Positions 1-7,000 of a stretch of DNA of 9,246 nucleotides are shown piece after piece. A model generated the notes under the pieces. The model was not told the DNA's origin. It saw only the letters and a program-made list of their open reading frames with translations, and did no database searches. The first letter of the stretch is position 1; every line of letters begins with the position of its first letter. Made by a program: the position numbers and the translations under genes. The stretch is from DASPXY01 sp038227745 (lineage in GTDB: Bacteria; Planctomycetota; Planctomycetia; Gemmatales; Gemmataceae), in contig JBBRPS010000401.1 in the NCBI GenBank assembly GCA_038227745.1, forward strand, positions 1-9,246, in the 5' to 3' direction.

Positions 1-1
1 A

Positions 2-23
2 CCCCGCCCCACCCCCCTCCCCC
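2..23 (-). other. G-quadruplex motif downstream of the FHA gene
   Basis: The plus strand reads C4-G-C4-A-C6-T-C5, so the minus strand carries four G tracts of 5, 6, 4 and 4 bases separated by single-base loops. This is the classic layout of a parallel G-quadruplex. The minus strand is the sense strand of the FHA gene, whose stop lies about 150 bases upstream, so the motif could sit in its 3' untranslated RNA or act as a polymerase roadblock. The sequence pattern is seen directly; folding and any role are inference. Confidence 0.55.
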
Positions 24-140
24 GACACACCCCGCCCAGGGCAACGACCTGGGGAGGTTCAGCCCTACCCCTATGGTCACGAGGTTTTGCCTGGCGCGGC
101 GGCGGTGCGCGTTGGTTATGCCCGGCGTTGTCCGGTGGCG

Positions 141-151
141 CGCGGCTAAAC
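141..151 (-). repeat. 11-base word GTTTAGCCGCG, copy 1
   Basis: Read on the minus strand this is GTTTAGCCGCG. The identical word occurs on the plus strand at 9220-9230. Copy 1 starts 23 bases after the FHA stop codon, on the FHA sense strand, and is followed by GC-rich sequence holding a short CCGG/CCGG inverted repeat. From memory, words of the form TTTAGCCGCGA are frequent between genes in planctomycete genomes, which would make this a dispersed repeat. An 11-base match in 9 kb is weak evidence by itself. Confidence 0.35.
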
Positions 152-174
152 TGCGTATCGATCGGGGTCGGGAG

Positions 175-819
175 TCACTTCCCCTGGTCGTTGTCCTTGG
201 CGGGGTTTTGCGGGGGAGGGGAGTCGGGCTCGTTGGCGGGCGCCTGCTGGGCCTCGCTGAGGGGTGCCAGCGCCAGGTTTTCGGGCAGGACAAAGGAGTT
301 GGCGCCGCGGGCCGGCGCGGCGCCGCGGGCGGGCGGCTGCACCGGGGCGGAGGACAGGACGCGCCTTTTCAATCCGGCCGGGCTGTCCGGCTCGTCGAGC
401 GCCACCGGCTCGTCCGCGGACTCGAGTTGTTCGTCTTCCTCGTAGGGGACGTGTCGGGTGCGGCGCACCGCCTCCTTGCCCGAGATGACCGGCGGGGCGG
501 CCGCCAGAACGCGGGGCGGGACCGGCTCGCCGGCCGGGGCGTTCCACAGGACCTGGTAGCGGTGATTGCCGATCGTCAGCTCGTCGCCCTCCTTGAGGGC
601 GCCCTCGTTGACGCGCACGCCGTTGATGCGGATGCCGTTGGTGCTGCACAAATCGCGGACGACCAGGTAGTCGGTCACCTGGGCGATGCAGCAGTGGCGG
701 CGCGAGACCTTCCGCGAGGCGAGCTGGATGTCGCACTCCTGGTGCCGGCCGAGCAGCAGGATCGGCTTGTCCAGCAGGATGTTCGGGCCTTCGGTCAGGG
801 CGACGAGTTGTGGAGGCAT
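175..819 (-). CDS. FHA-domain protein (phosphothreonine-binding)
   Basis: A 214-residue protein with an N-terminal forkhead-associated domain at about residues 5-92. The phosphopeptide-binding signature is complete: GR at 24-25, SRRH at 39-42, STNG at 59-62 and a second NG at 66-67. FHA domains bind phosphothreonine peptides, so the likely role is reading Ser/Thr-kinase signals in the cytoplasm. Residues 93-214 are rich in Pro, Ala, Glu and Arg, with no second domain and no membrane segment, and look disordered. In-frame ATGs at 873 and 864 would add 18 or 15 residues. I prefer 819 because the domain begins at once after it and codons between 820 and 873 often end in T (CGT, AGT, TTT, GAT, GTT), unlike the rest of the gene. 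No start has a strong ribosome site; AGGG lies 7 bases before 819. The gene is divergent from tgt. Its phosphorylated partner is unknown, and no kinase gene is present here. Confidence 0.9.
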   Translation of the reverse strand: MPPQLVALTEGPNILLDKPILLLGRHQECDIQLASRKVSRRHCCIAQVTDYLVVRDLCSTNGIRINGVRVNEGALKEGDELTIGNHRYQVLWNAPAGEPVPPRVLAAAPPVISGKEAVRRTRHVPYEEDEQLESADEPVALDEPDSPAGLKRRVLSSAPVQPPARGAAPARGANSFVLPENLALAPLSEAQQAPANEPDSPPPQNPAKDNDQGK

Positions 820-1023
820 GGTACGGCCCTGCGAAACGGCGCTCCCGCCCCGATCAAAACTCATGCCACGCATCGTATCTCACGGCGGCCTTGGGAGCAA
901 GGGCCGAGGGAAAAAACTCCCGTCCGCCGGCCGCCGTCGCCCTCCTCCTTTACATCGGCAGGCGCAGGCGTGCCTCCGCAGTCGATACTGCCGTCTCACC
1001 GGCGAACGGCCGCTGGTATTCCG

Positions 1024-1029
1024 TACAAT
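1024..1029 (+). promoter_or_regulatory. possible -10 element for the tgt-yajC-secDF cluster
   Basis: TACAAT differs from the sigma-70 -10 consensus at one base and stands out in very GC-rich sequence. It lies 53 bases before the tgt start, inside the divergent FHA-tgt gap. The expected -35 region around 1001-1006 (GGCGAA) does not resemble TTGACA, so the call is tentative. I found no equally good promoter for the FHA gene on the other strand; an AAAGGAGG-like stretch at about 945-952 on that strand has no start codon after it. Confidence 0.35.
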
Positions 1030-1082
1030 AACGGCTGATTTCCCGCCGGCCACGCCGGCGCACGGCCCATCAGGTCGGCATC

Positions 1083-2192
1083 ATGGCGATCCGGTTCGAG
1101 GTTCTGCACACCGACGGCGGCGCCCGTACGGGGCGCCTGCATACGGCCCACGGCACCGTCGAGACGCCCGTCTTCATGGCGGTCGGCACCCAGGCCACCG
1201 TCAAGGGCCTGACGCCGCAGCAGCTCGAGGACGCCGGCGTGCAGGTCGTTCTCGGCAACACGTATCACCTCGCCCTGCGCCCCGGCGACGAGCTGATTGC
1301 CGAACTGGGCGGCCTGCACCGCCTCATGGGCTGGAACCGGCCCATCCTGACGGACAGCGGCGGCTTCCAGATCTACAGCCTCGCCGCCAGCCGCAAGATC
1401 GACGACCACGCCGCCGTCTTCCGCTCGCACATCGACGGCGCCCTCCTGGAACTCACGCCCGAGCGGGCCGTGCGCATCCAGGAGAATCTCGGCTCCGACA
1501 TCGCCATGTGCCTCGACGAATGCCCGCCGTTCGAGACGCCGCCCGAGTACCGCCGCGAGGCCGTCCGCCGCACCCTCCACTGGGCGGAGCGCTGTCGGGA
1601 GGCCCACCGCCGGCTCGATCAGGCCCTGTTCGCCATCGTCCAGGGCGGCACCGACCTCGACCTGCGGGCGGCCTGCGCCGAGGCCCTGACGCGGCTCGAC
1701 TTCCCCGGCTACGCGCTGGGCGGCTTCAGCGTCGGCGAGACGTCGGCGCAGATGGTGGCCGCCCTGGCGCCGACCGCGGCGCTGCTGCCGGCCGACCGGC
1801 CGCGCTACCTGATGGGCGTCGGCCGGCCCGAGGACCTGCTGAACGCCATCGCGGCGGGCATCGACATGTTCGATTGCGTGCTGCCGACGCGCAACGGCCG
1901 CAACGCCGCCGCCTTCACCAGCGACGGCGTCGTGAAGATGCGGAACGCCTGTCACAAGCGAGATCCGGCCCCTCTGGAGTCCGGTTGTCCCTGTTACACG
2001 TGCCGCACCTTCAGCCGGGCGTACCTGCACCACCTGTTCCTGGCGGACGAGATGCTGGGCCCGACGCTGCTGTCGCTGCACAACGTCGCCTTCTACAGCC
2101 GCCTGCTCGCCGAGGCGCGCCGGGCGGTGAGCGAGCGGCGCTTCGAGGCGTTTTGCGCAGTCAGCCTTGCCCGCTGGGGCGCAAGACTTTAA
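1083..2192 (+). CDS. tgt: queuine/preQ1 tRNA-guanine transglycosylase
   Basis: A full-length (369-residue) bacterial TGT, which swaps guanine-34 of tRNAs with GUN anticodons (Asp, Asn, His, Tyr) for preQ1, the key step to queuosine. Catalytic and binding residues are all present: DSGGFQ at 91-96 (Asp91 general acid/base), CLDEC around 143-147, the VQGG loop at 186-189, GGFSVGE at 213-219, and the nucleophile Asp264 in DMFDCVLPTRNGR. The zinc site is complete: Cys302, Cys304, Cys307 and His333. AGG sits 8 bases before the ATG as a weak ribosome site. The gene leads the conserved tgt-yajC-secD-secF order, but queA, often just upstream in other bacteria, is absent here and an FHA gene lies there instead. 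Other queuosine genes are not in the window. The identification is secure. Confidence 0.98.
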   Translation: MAIRFEVLHTDGGARTGRLHTAHGTVETPVFMAVGTQATVKGLTPQQLEDAGVQVVLGNTYHLALRPGDELIAELGGLHRLMGWNRPILTDSGGFQIYSLAASRKIDDHAAVFRSHIDGALLELTPERAVRIQENLGSDIAMCLDECPPFETPPEYRREAVRRTLHWAERCREAHRRLDQALFAIVQGGTDLDLRAACAEALTRLDFPGYALGGFSVGETSAQMVAALAPTAALLPADRPRYLMGVGRPEDLLNAIAAGIDMFDCVLPTRNGRNAAAFTSDGVVKMRNACHKRDPAPLESGCPCYTCRTFSRAYLHHLFLADEMLGPTLLSLHNVAFYSRLLAEARRAVSERRFEAFCAVSLARWGARL

Positions 2193-2252
2193 GATACCGC
2201 TTTTCCCATCGCGGGCGCAGCGGACGGCCCGCATGTACGTGTCCATCTCGGC

Positions 2253-2270
2253 GGCGCCCACCTGGGCGCC
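2253..2270 (+). promoter_or_regulatory. GC hairpin in the yajC leader
   Basis: GGCGCCC, a 4-base loop ACCT, then GGGCGCC form a perfect 7-bp all-GC stem in the 99-base gap between tgt and yajC. It ends 10 bases before the yajC ribosome site. No T run follows, so it is not a standard intrinsic terminator. It could mark an RNA-processing or stability site between the two messages. The hairpin is seen; the role is inference. Confidence 0.4.
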
Positions 2271-2280
2271 CCGTTAGAAC

Positions 2281-2286
2281 GGAAGG
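2281..2286 (+). promoter_or_regulatory. ribosome binding site of yajC
   Basis: GGAAGG lies 5 bases before the ATG at 2292. It is one of the few clear Shine-Dalgarno sequences in the window and fixes the yajC start. Confidence 0.6.
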
Positions 2287-2291
2287 CCCTC

Positions 2292-2705
2292 ATGCTGAAC
2301 GCGATCATCCTCTTCGCCACCAAGGCCGCCGAGAAAGGCGCGGCGGCGGAGGCTGCCCCTGGCTGGATCCAGTTCGCCCCGCTCCTGGTCATCGCCGTCC
2401 TGTTCTACCTCCTGTTCATCGTCCCGCAGCGGCGCGAGCGGCGCCAGCGGGAAGACTTGTTCGGCAAGCTCAAGAAGAGCGACCGCGTCATCACGAACGC
2501 CGGCATCTTCGGCGTCGTCACCAACATCAAGGACGAGGAGGTAACCTTGCGCATCGACGACACTTCCAACGCCCGTCTGACCGTCCTCAAGAGCAGCATC
2601 GCCCGCATCATGACCGCCGAGGACCAGGCCAAGGAAGCGGCCGCCAGGGCCGCGTCGGCGGCCGCCGAGGGCGTCAAGGCCGGCGCCCCCCCCGCGAAAT
2701 CGTGA
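2292..2705 (+). CDS. yajC: Sec translocon accessory subunit YajC
   Basis: A 137-residue YajC, the small membrane protein that accompanies SecDF in the Sec holotranslocon. One transmembrane helix lies at about residues 27-44, ending in the family's typical VPQRRERRQRE stretch. The cytoplasmic part follows: LKKSDRVITNAGIFGVV (60-76), then a short beta region through IARIM (103-107). In the family the usual wording is GD.V.T.GGI.G.V; here the Gly-Asp is Ser-Asp and the GG is AG. The N-terminal 25 residues, before the helix, are Ala-rich and somewhat longer than in enterobacterial YajC. The tail (about 110-137) is Ala/Lys-rich and probably disordered. It lies between tgt and secDF, the canonical position, and is probably co-transcribed with secDF. 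Confidence 0.96.
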   Translation: MLNAIILFATKAAEKGAAAEAAPGWIQFAPLLVIAVLFYLLFIVPQRRERRQREDLFGKLKKSDRVITNAGIFGVVTNIKDEEVTLRIDDTSNARLTVLKSSIARIMTAEDQAKEAAARAASAAAEGVKAGAPPAKS

Positions 2706-2714
2706 AAGGAAAAG

Positions 2715-2740
2715 GCGGCGGGGCGTTGCTCCCCCGCCGC
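2715..2740 (+). other. strong intercistronic hairpin after yajC
   Basis: GCGGCGGGG and CCCCGCCGC form a perfect 9-bp stem around an 8-base loop (2724-2731), starting 10 bases after the yajC stop. No T run follows on the plus strand. Read on the minus strand, the stem is followed by CTTTTCCTTT, which looks like an intrinsic terminator facing away from secDF. No leftward gene needs terminating there, so this may be coincidence; blocking of antisense transcription is possible. Confidence 0.45.
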
Positions 2741-2744
2741 ACTC

Positions 2745-2765
2745 CCCCGGCCCGAGGGCCAGGGG
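2745..2765 (+). other. second intercistronic hairpin before secDF
   Basis: CCCCGGCC, loop CGAG, then GGCC-A-GGGG give an 8-bp GC stem with one bulged A. It begins 5 bases after the first hairpin ends and lies 23 bases before the secDF start. A short T5 (around 2778-2782) follows 12 bases later, too far for a typical terminator. Together the two hairpins fill most of the 83-base yajC-secDF gap and could tune the expression ratio of the two genes. Confidence 0.35.
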
Positions 2766-2788
2766 CGGGTTGAAACCTTTTTCATGGA

Positions 2789-5700
2789 ATGACCATGCGA
2801 CCTTACCTTCTCAGAATCTCTCTCTGTCTGGTGCCGGTGCTCGCCGCCTTCGGCGCGATCTGGTACGCCTACGCCCACGACCGCTTCAAGCTCGGGGTGG
2901 ACCTCTCCGGCGGCACCATCCTCGTTTACGAGCTCGACCTGCGGAAAATCCAGGCCAGCGAAGACGGCAAGGACCGGCGGGAGAGCCCCCAAGAAATGGC
3001 GAACCGCCTCGCCGAGGCGCTCAAGCGCCGCCTCGACCCCAATGACCTCTACAACATCGTCATCCGCCCGGCCGGCGAGGGCCGCGTCGAAATCGTCCTG
3101 CCGACCGGCGGCCCCGAGCGCGCCAAGAAGGCCGACCGCGAGTGGGCGCAGCTGCTCCGCGACATGGAGGAGACGGAGTACGCACTCCCCAAGGGCAAAC
3201 TCGACGTCAACCGCGGCCGCATCCAGGAACTGGCCGAGCGCATCCAGCAGATCACCTCCGAAAGCGCCTGGTCGGAGCACCTCTTTCCCTCGAAGTCCGA
3301 CGCCCTGAAGGCCCTCGGCGGCAAGGCCGACAAGGATCTCCCCCCCCTTCGCCGCGTGCGCGCCCGCGAAACCGTCCTCGTTACCGCGGAGTCCACCGTC
3401 AGCGCCGGCGCCGCGTCGCTGTTGGCCGGCCCTGTCCCGGGCCTCACCCTGGCGGCGGCCGGCGAGCGGATGAACGTCCCCCTGGCCCTGCGGCCGTACA
3501 CCGCCGAGACCCTGCCCCAGCTCATCAAGGACGTCAAGAAACGCATTGATGATTTCAGCAAGGAGCGCGAGGTCGATTCCTGGTTCAAGCAGCAGGCCTG
3601 GCACGCCCTGGTCGAGAAAATGTTCCAGAAATGGCCGTCCCTCGCCGAGGTCGAGAAGCAGGCCCTCACCCTCGCCAAGACCGACGAGGAGAAAAAGCAG
3701 GCCCCCTTCGCCAACATCGCCCCCGACAGCTTCGACGAGCTGATCGGCCGCGCCGAGGTCAAGGGCGCCAGCATCGCCCAGGCATTCCTCAACGCCCTGC
3801 AGCCGATGCTCGGCGACAAAATCATCACCGCCACGGGCGAGAAGGGCCGTTTCCTCGACCGCACCGAGGTGGCGAAATTCGTCCGCGAGAACTACGGCTA
3901 CTCGCTCAAGTCGATCGAGGACAAGATCGACAAGAGCAACAAGGCGAGCGGCCGCGGCAAGGACCTGACCGTCGAGGAGGTGCAGCGCATCAAGGAGCTG
4001 GTCTCCAAAGTGGGCAGCCTTGAGTTCCGCATCCTGGCCAATAACCACGACGACAAGCAGGCCATCGACGACGCTCGCACGATGGTCAACAGCGTGGCGT
4101 GGAAGTCCAAGCTGGAGGAGAACCAGTCCAAGGGCCTGCCGCCGCCGCCACCGACGACCGATGGCAGCCCCACGGGCAAGGCCAAGGTCTACGAGCTGAC
4201 CACCCTGCCGCGCGGCTACAAGAGCAAGGTCAGCTACGCCTGGATCGAGCTGGGGCCGCAGGAACGGCAGACGCTCAAGCTGAACAACAACGCCAAGAAC
4301 GAGGCCGGCCAGGGCTTCACCTGGTACGAGATGCAGCAGCACCTCGGCCAGGCCCTCCAGCTGCCGCTGTCGCAGGACCGCAAGCAGCTGCAGCTGCAAG
4401 GGGCGCTGTTCTACGGCCGGCGCTGCGAGGACCGCAACCTGCCCGAGGAGGAGCGGCGCAAGAAGCAGTTCGAGTACTTCGTTTTGGCCCGCAACCCCGA
4501 GATCGACCCAGACACCGGCGAGCCGACCCCCAAGATCGAGGGCAAGTACCTCTCCACCGCCGCCAGCCAGGCCGCCGAGGGCCGGCCCGCCGTGTCGTTC
4601 ACCTTCAACAACACCGGCGCCGCCCTGTTCCGCGACCTGACCAAGAAGAACGTGCCCTCGGGCTCCGGCGACGAGACTTCGCAGATCAAACGCTTCCTGG
4701 CGATCGTCCTCGACGGCCTCATCGTGTCGGCCCCGACGATCAACTCGGAGATCGGCGCGCACGGCCAGATCAGCGGCAATTTCACGGCCAAGGAAGTGGA
4801 CGCCCTGGTCAACATCCTCCGCTCCGGCTCGCTGCCGGCGACGCTCAAGACGCAACCCGTCAGCGAGAGCACGCTCGGCGCCACGCTCGGCCAGGACACG
4901 ATCGAGAAGGGGGTGGGGGCGATCGCCTACTCCTTCCTGGCGGTCATGGCGTTCATGATCGTCTATTACCGCTTCGCCGGCGTGGTGGCGAGCACCGCCC
5001 TGCTGGCCAACCTGATCCTGACGGTCGGCTTCATGGTGGCGGTGTCGGCGACCTTCACCCTGCCCGGCCTCGCGGGCCTGGTGCTCATGGTCGGCATGGC
5101 GGTGGACGCCAACGTGCTGATCTACGAGCGCCTCCGCGAGGAACGCGAGCGCGGCGCCAGCCTGCTGCTGGCCCTGCGCAACGGCTACGACCGGGCCTTC
5201 CCGACCATCATCGACACTCACCTGACCAGCATCCTGACCGCCGTCGTCCTCTACGTCGTCGGTAACGACCAACTCAAGGGCTTCGGGGTCAGCCTCACGG
5301 TCGGCCTGATCATCAGCCTGTTCACGTCGCTGTACATGACGCGGCTGATCTTCGACATCTGGGAGCACATGGGTTGGCTGAAGAAGCTGAGCATGTTCCG
5401 GCTGTTCTCGAAGCCCGACATCGACTTCATGGGCATCCGCTATTACTGGTTCGCGGCGACGATCGTGCTGACCATCCTGGGCATGGGGCTGTTCGTGGGC
5501 CGGCTGCCGGACGACCTGAACATCGACTTCGTGGGCGGCACCGCCTACGCCGGTCAGCTCAACCAGGGCAAGAACATCCAGGAGCTGCGCCCCCTACTCG
5601 ACGAGGAGCAGCAGCAGAAGATGCTCAAGGCCGAGGTCAAGGAGCTGCCGGCCGGCGGCGAGAACCGTTACGAAATCAAGTACGAGCTGCCGGGCGGCGG

Positions 5701-6985
5701 CTTCACCGACCGCCGCGTGAACCTGGCCAACAAGCCCGAGGGCAAGACGCCGGAAGAGCGGGCGAAGGTCGTGCAGAAGCGGGCGGAGGTGCTGCCGGAC
5801 CTGTCCGTCGAGCAGATCTTCTCCGCGAAGGACGTGGAGGGGGGCGGCAAGAGCCGCTACTTCAGCGTCCGCACCTCCGAGAAGGAGCCGGAGCTGGTGC
5901 AGGCGACCCTGGACCAGCTGCTCCAGGAGAAGAAGGACGGTAGGTGGGAGTCGCTGCTCAAGAAAGTGCGGATGGAGTACGACCGGTTGCCCCCGGGCGG
6001 CCGTGAGACGCGCCTGCGCTTCTACGAGGCGCAGGGGACGGAACGGCACTTCGCGTCGCCGAGCTTCGTGCGCACGCTGCTCAACCGCGAGCTGCTCGCC
6101 CAGTATCGGGCGCTGGCGGAGAAGGACGCGAAGGCCGGCGAGAAGGCGCGCGAGTACCGCGAGATGAACGAGCTGCCGTTCCACCTGGACATCACCGGCG
6201 AGGGGCCGACGGACCAGGGGCGTTTCGAGGTGATGAAGCTGACGTTCTCGCCGGGCTCGGGCTCGAGCGGCCTGAGCGCGGGAGACATCGAGGCGATCAA
6301 CCGGGCCCTGGAGAACACCAAGGAGGAGTTCCAGAACCGGCCGCAGCCCGAGCGGCTGGAGAACTTCGACAGCCAGCTGGCGGCGGAGACGCGGCTGCGC
6401 GCCATGTACGCCATCCTGCTGAGCTGGGGCGCCATCATGGTGTACCTGTGGTTCCGGTTCGGCAACTGGACGTTCGGCCTGGCGGCGGTGCTGTGCCTGA
6501 TCCACGACCTGTTCTTCACGCTGGGCATCATCGCGGCGTGCCACTACCTGCACGGGACGTGGCTGGGCAATTTGTTATTGATCGAAGATTTCAAGATCGA
6601 CCTGACGGCGGTGGCGGCGCTGCTGACGCTGGTGGGTTACTCGGTCAACGACACGATCGTGGTCTTCGATCGGATCCGCGAGGTGCGGGGGAAGAACCCG
6701 GACCTGACGCCGCAGATGATCAACGATTCGGTGAACCAGACGCTGAGTCGGACGATCCTGACGTCGTTGGTGACGTGGCTGGTGGTGATCGTGCTGTACA
6801 TCTGGGGCGGTCCGGGCGTCCACCTGTTCGCGTTCGTGATGGTGGTGGGCGTGATCGTCGGCACGTACAGCTCGATCTACATCGCCAGCCCGCTGCTGCT
6901 GATCTTCGGTGAGGGCGCCCGCAGCGTCCGCAGCGGTCCGCAGCCGCGGCAGCCGGTGGTGACCGGCATCCAGCCGGCGCGCTGA
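2789..6985 (+). CDS. secDF: fused protein translocase SecDF with enlarged exported loops
   Basis: A 1398-residue single-chain SecD-SecF, the proton-driven RND-type subunit that helps pull proteins through SecYEG. SecD half: TM1 about 5-26, LGVDLSGGT (35-43), RVEIVLPT (99-106), SLEFR (410-414), then five helices at about 709-727, 732-754, 758-779, 811-825 and 832-855; the proton-relay motif AVDANVLIYER has Asp773. SecF half: TM7 about 885-906, NIDFVGGT (911-918), five more helices from about 1205, and VGYSVNDTIVVFDR with Asp1288. Both halves keep the catalytic motifs, so the protein should work. It is about 450 residues longer than E. coli SecD plus SecF. Extra sequence lies between RVEIVLPT and SLEFR (about 300 residues), after SLEFR, and in the SecF exported loop (907-1204); these parts are Lys/Glu/Gln-rich. 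ATG 2795 is a possible alternative start, with GGA 6 bases before it. Confidence 0.97.
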   Translation: MTMRPYLLRISLCLVPVLAAFGAIWYAYAHDRFKLGVDLSGGTILVYELDLRKIQASEDGKDRRESPQEMANRLAEALKRRLDPNDLYNIVIRPAGEGRVEIVLPTGGPERAKKADREWAQLLRDMEETEYALPKGKLDVNRGRIQELAERIQQITSESAWSEHLFPSKSDALKALGGKADKDLPPLRRVRARETVLVTAESTVSAGAASLLAGPVPGLTLAAAGERMNVPLALRPYTAETLPQLIKDVKKRIDDFSKEREVDSWFKQQAWHALVEKMFQKWPSLAEVEKQALTLAKTDEEKKQAPFANIAPDSFDELIGRAEVKGASIAQAFLNALQPMLGDKIITATGEKGRFLDRTEVAKFVRENYGYSLKSIEDKIDKSNKASGRGKDLTVEEVQRIKELVSKVGSLEFRILANNHDDKQAIDDARTMVNSVAWKSKLEENQSKGLPPPPPTTDGSPTGKAKVYELTTLPRGYKSKVSYAWIELGPQERQTLKLNNNAKNEAGQGFTWYEMQQHLGQALQLPLSQDRKQLQLQGALFYGRRCEDRNLPEEERRKKQFEYFVLARNPEIDPDTGEPTPKIEGKYLSTAASQAAEGRPAVSFTFNNTGAALFRDLTKKNVPSGSGDETSQIKRFLAIVLDGLIVSAPTINSEIGAHGQISGNFTAKEVDALVNILRSGSLPATLKTQPVSESTLGATLGQDTIEKGVGAIAYSFLAVMAFMIVYYRFAGVVASTALLANLILTVGFMVAVSATFTLPGLAGLVLMVGMAVDANVLIYERLREERERGASLLLALRNGYDRAFPTIIDTHLTSILTAVVLYVVGNDQLKGFGVSLTVGLIISLFTSLYMTRLIFDIWEHMGWLKKLSMFRLFSKPDIDFMGIRYYWFAATIVLTILGMGLFVGRLPDDLNIDFVGGTAYAGQLNQGKNIQELRPLLDEEQQQKMLKAEVKELPAGGENRYEIKYELPGGGFTDRRVNLANKPEGKTPEERAKVVQKRAEVLPDLSVEQIFSAKDVEGGGKSRYFSVRTSEKEPELVQATLDQLLQEKKDGRWESLLKKVRMEYDRLPPGGRETRLRFYEAQGTERHFASPSFVRTLLNRELLAQYRALAEKDAKAGEKAREYREMNELPFHLDITGEGPTDQGRFEVMKLTFSPGSGSSGLSAGDIEAINRALENTKEEFQNRPQPERLENFDSQLAAETRLRAMYAILLSWGAIMVYLWFRFGNWTFGLAAVLCLIHDLFFTLGIIAACHYLHGTWLGNLLLIEDFKIDLTAVAALLTLVGYSVNDTIVVFDRIREVRGKNPDLTPQMINDSVNQTLSRTILTSLVTWLVVIVLYIWGGPGVHLFAFVMVVGVIVGTYSSIYIASPLLLIFGEGARSVRSGPQPRQPVVTGIQPAR

Positions 6986-7000
6986 GCGCGGCGAGGGCTT

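Noticed and set aside
35..53. CCCAGG/CCTGGG hairpin as a terminator of the FHA gene
   Set aside because: The 6-bp stem is followed on the minus strand by G-rich, not T-rich, sequence. It is too weak to call.
194..225. Hydrophobic stretch in the first SecD insert as an extra transmembrane helix
   Set aside because: It is broken by Ser, Gly, Pro and Glu residues and is too short and polar for a confident membrane segment (positions given here are residues of the SecDF protein).
73..1038. 321-codon open frame on the plus strand opposite the FHA gene
   Set aside because: It has an Arg/Gly/Ala-rich product without domains, while the opposite strand encodes a textbook FHA domain.
996..2261. 421-codon open frame on the minus strand opposite tgt
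   Set aside because: It is antisense to a complete tgt, has no domain, and arises from the scarcity of stop codons in GC-rich DNA.
686..2773. 695-codon open frame on the plus strand across the FHA-tgt gap, tgt and yajC
   Set aside because: It is a shifted frame over tgt and yajC, and its product is mostly Arg, Pro, Ala and Gly. The overlapping real genes have complete active-site motifs.
2405..5368. 987-codon open frame on the minus strand, opposite yajC and secDF
   Set aside because: It lies wholly antisense to two genes with clear family motifs. Its translation is a monotonous Asp/Glu/Arg/Gly/Leu/Ala mix typical of the antisense frame of GC-rich genes, with no recognisable domain.
5594..6553. 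319-codon open frame on the minus strand opposite the SecF half
   Set aside because: It is a shadow of secDF; its composition (Leu/Arg/Val/Gln/His-rich) mirrors the antisense of CTG, CGC and CAG codons.
2789..6985. A frameshift or stop separating secD from secF
   Set aside because: The frame is continuous through the linker (about residues 856-884) between helices 6 and 7; it is a true fusion, as in many other bacteria.
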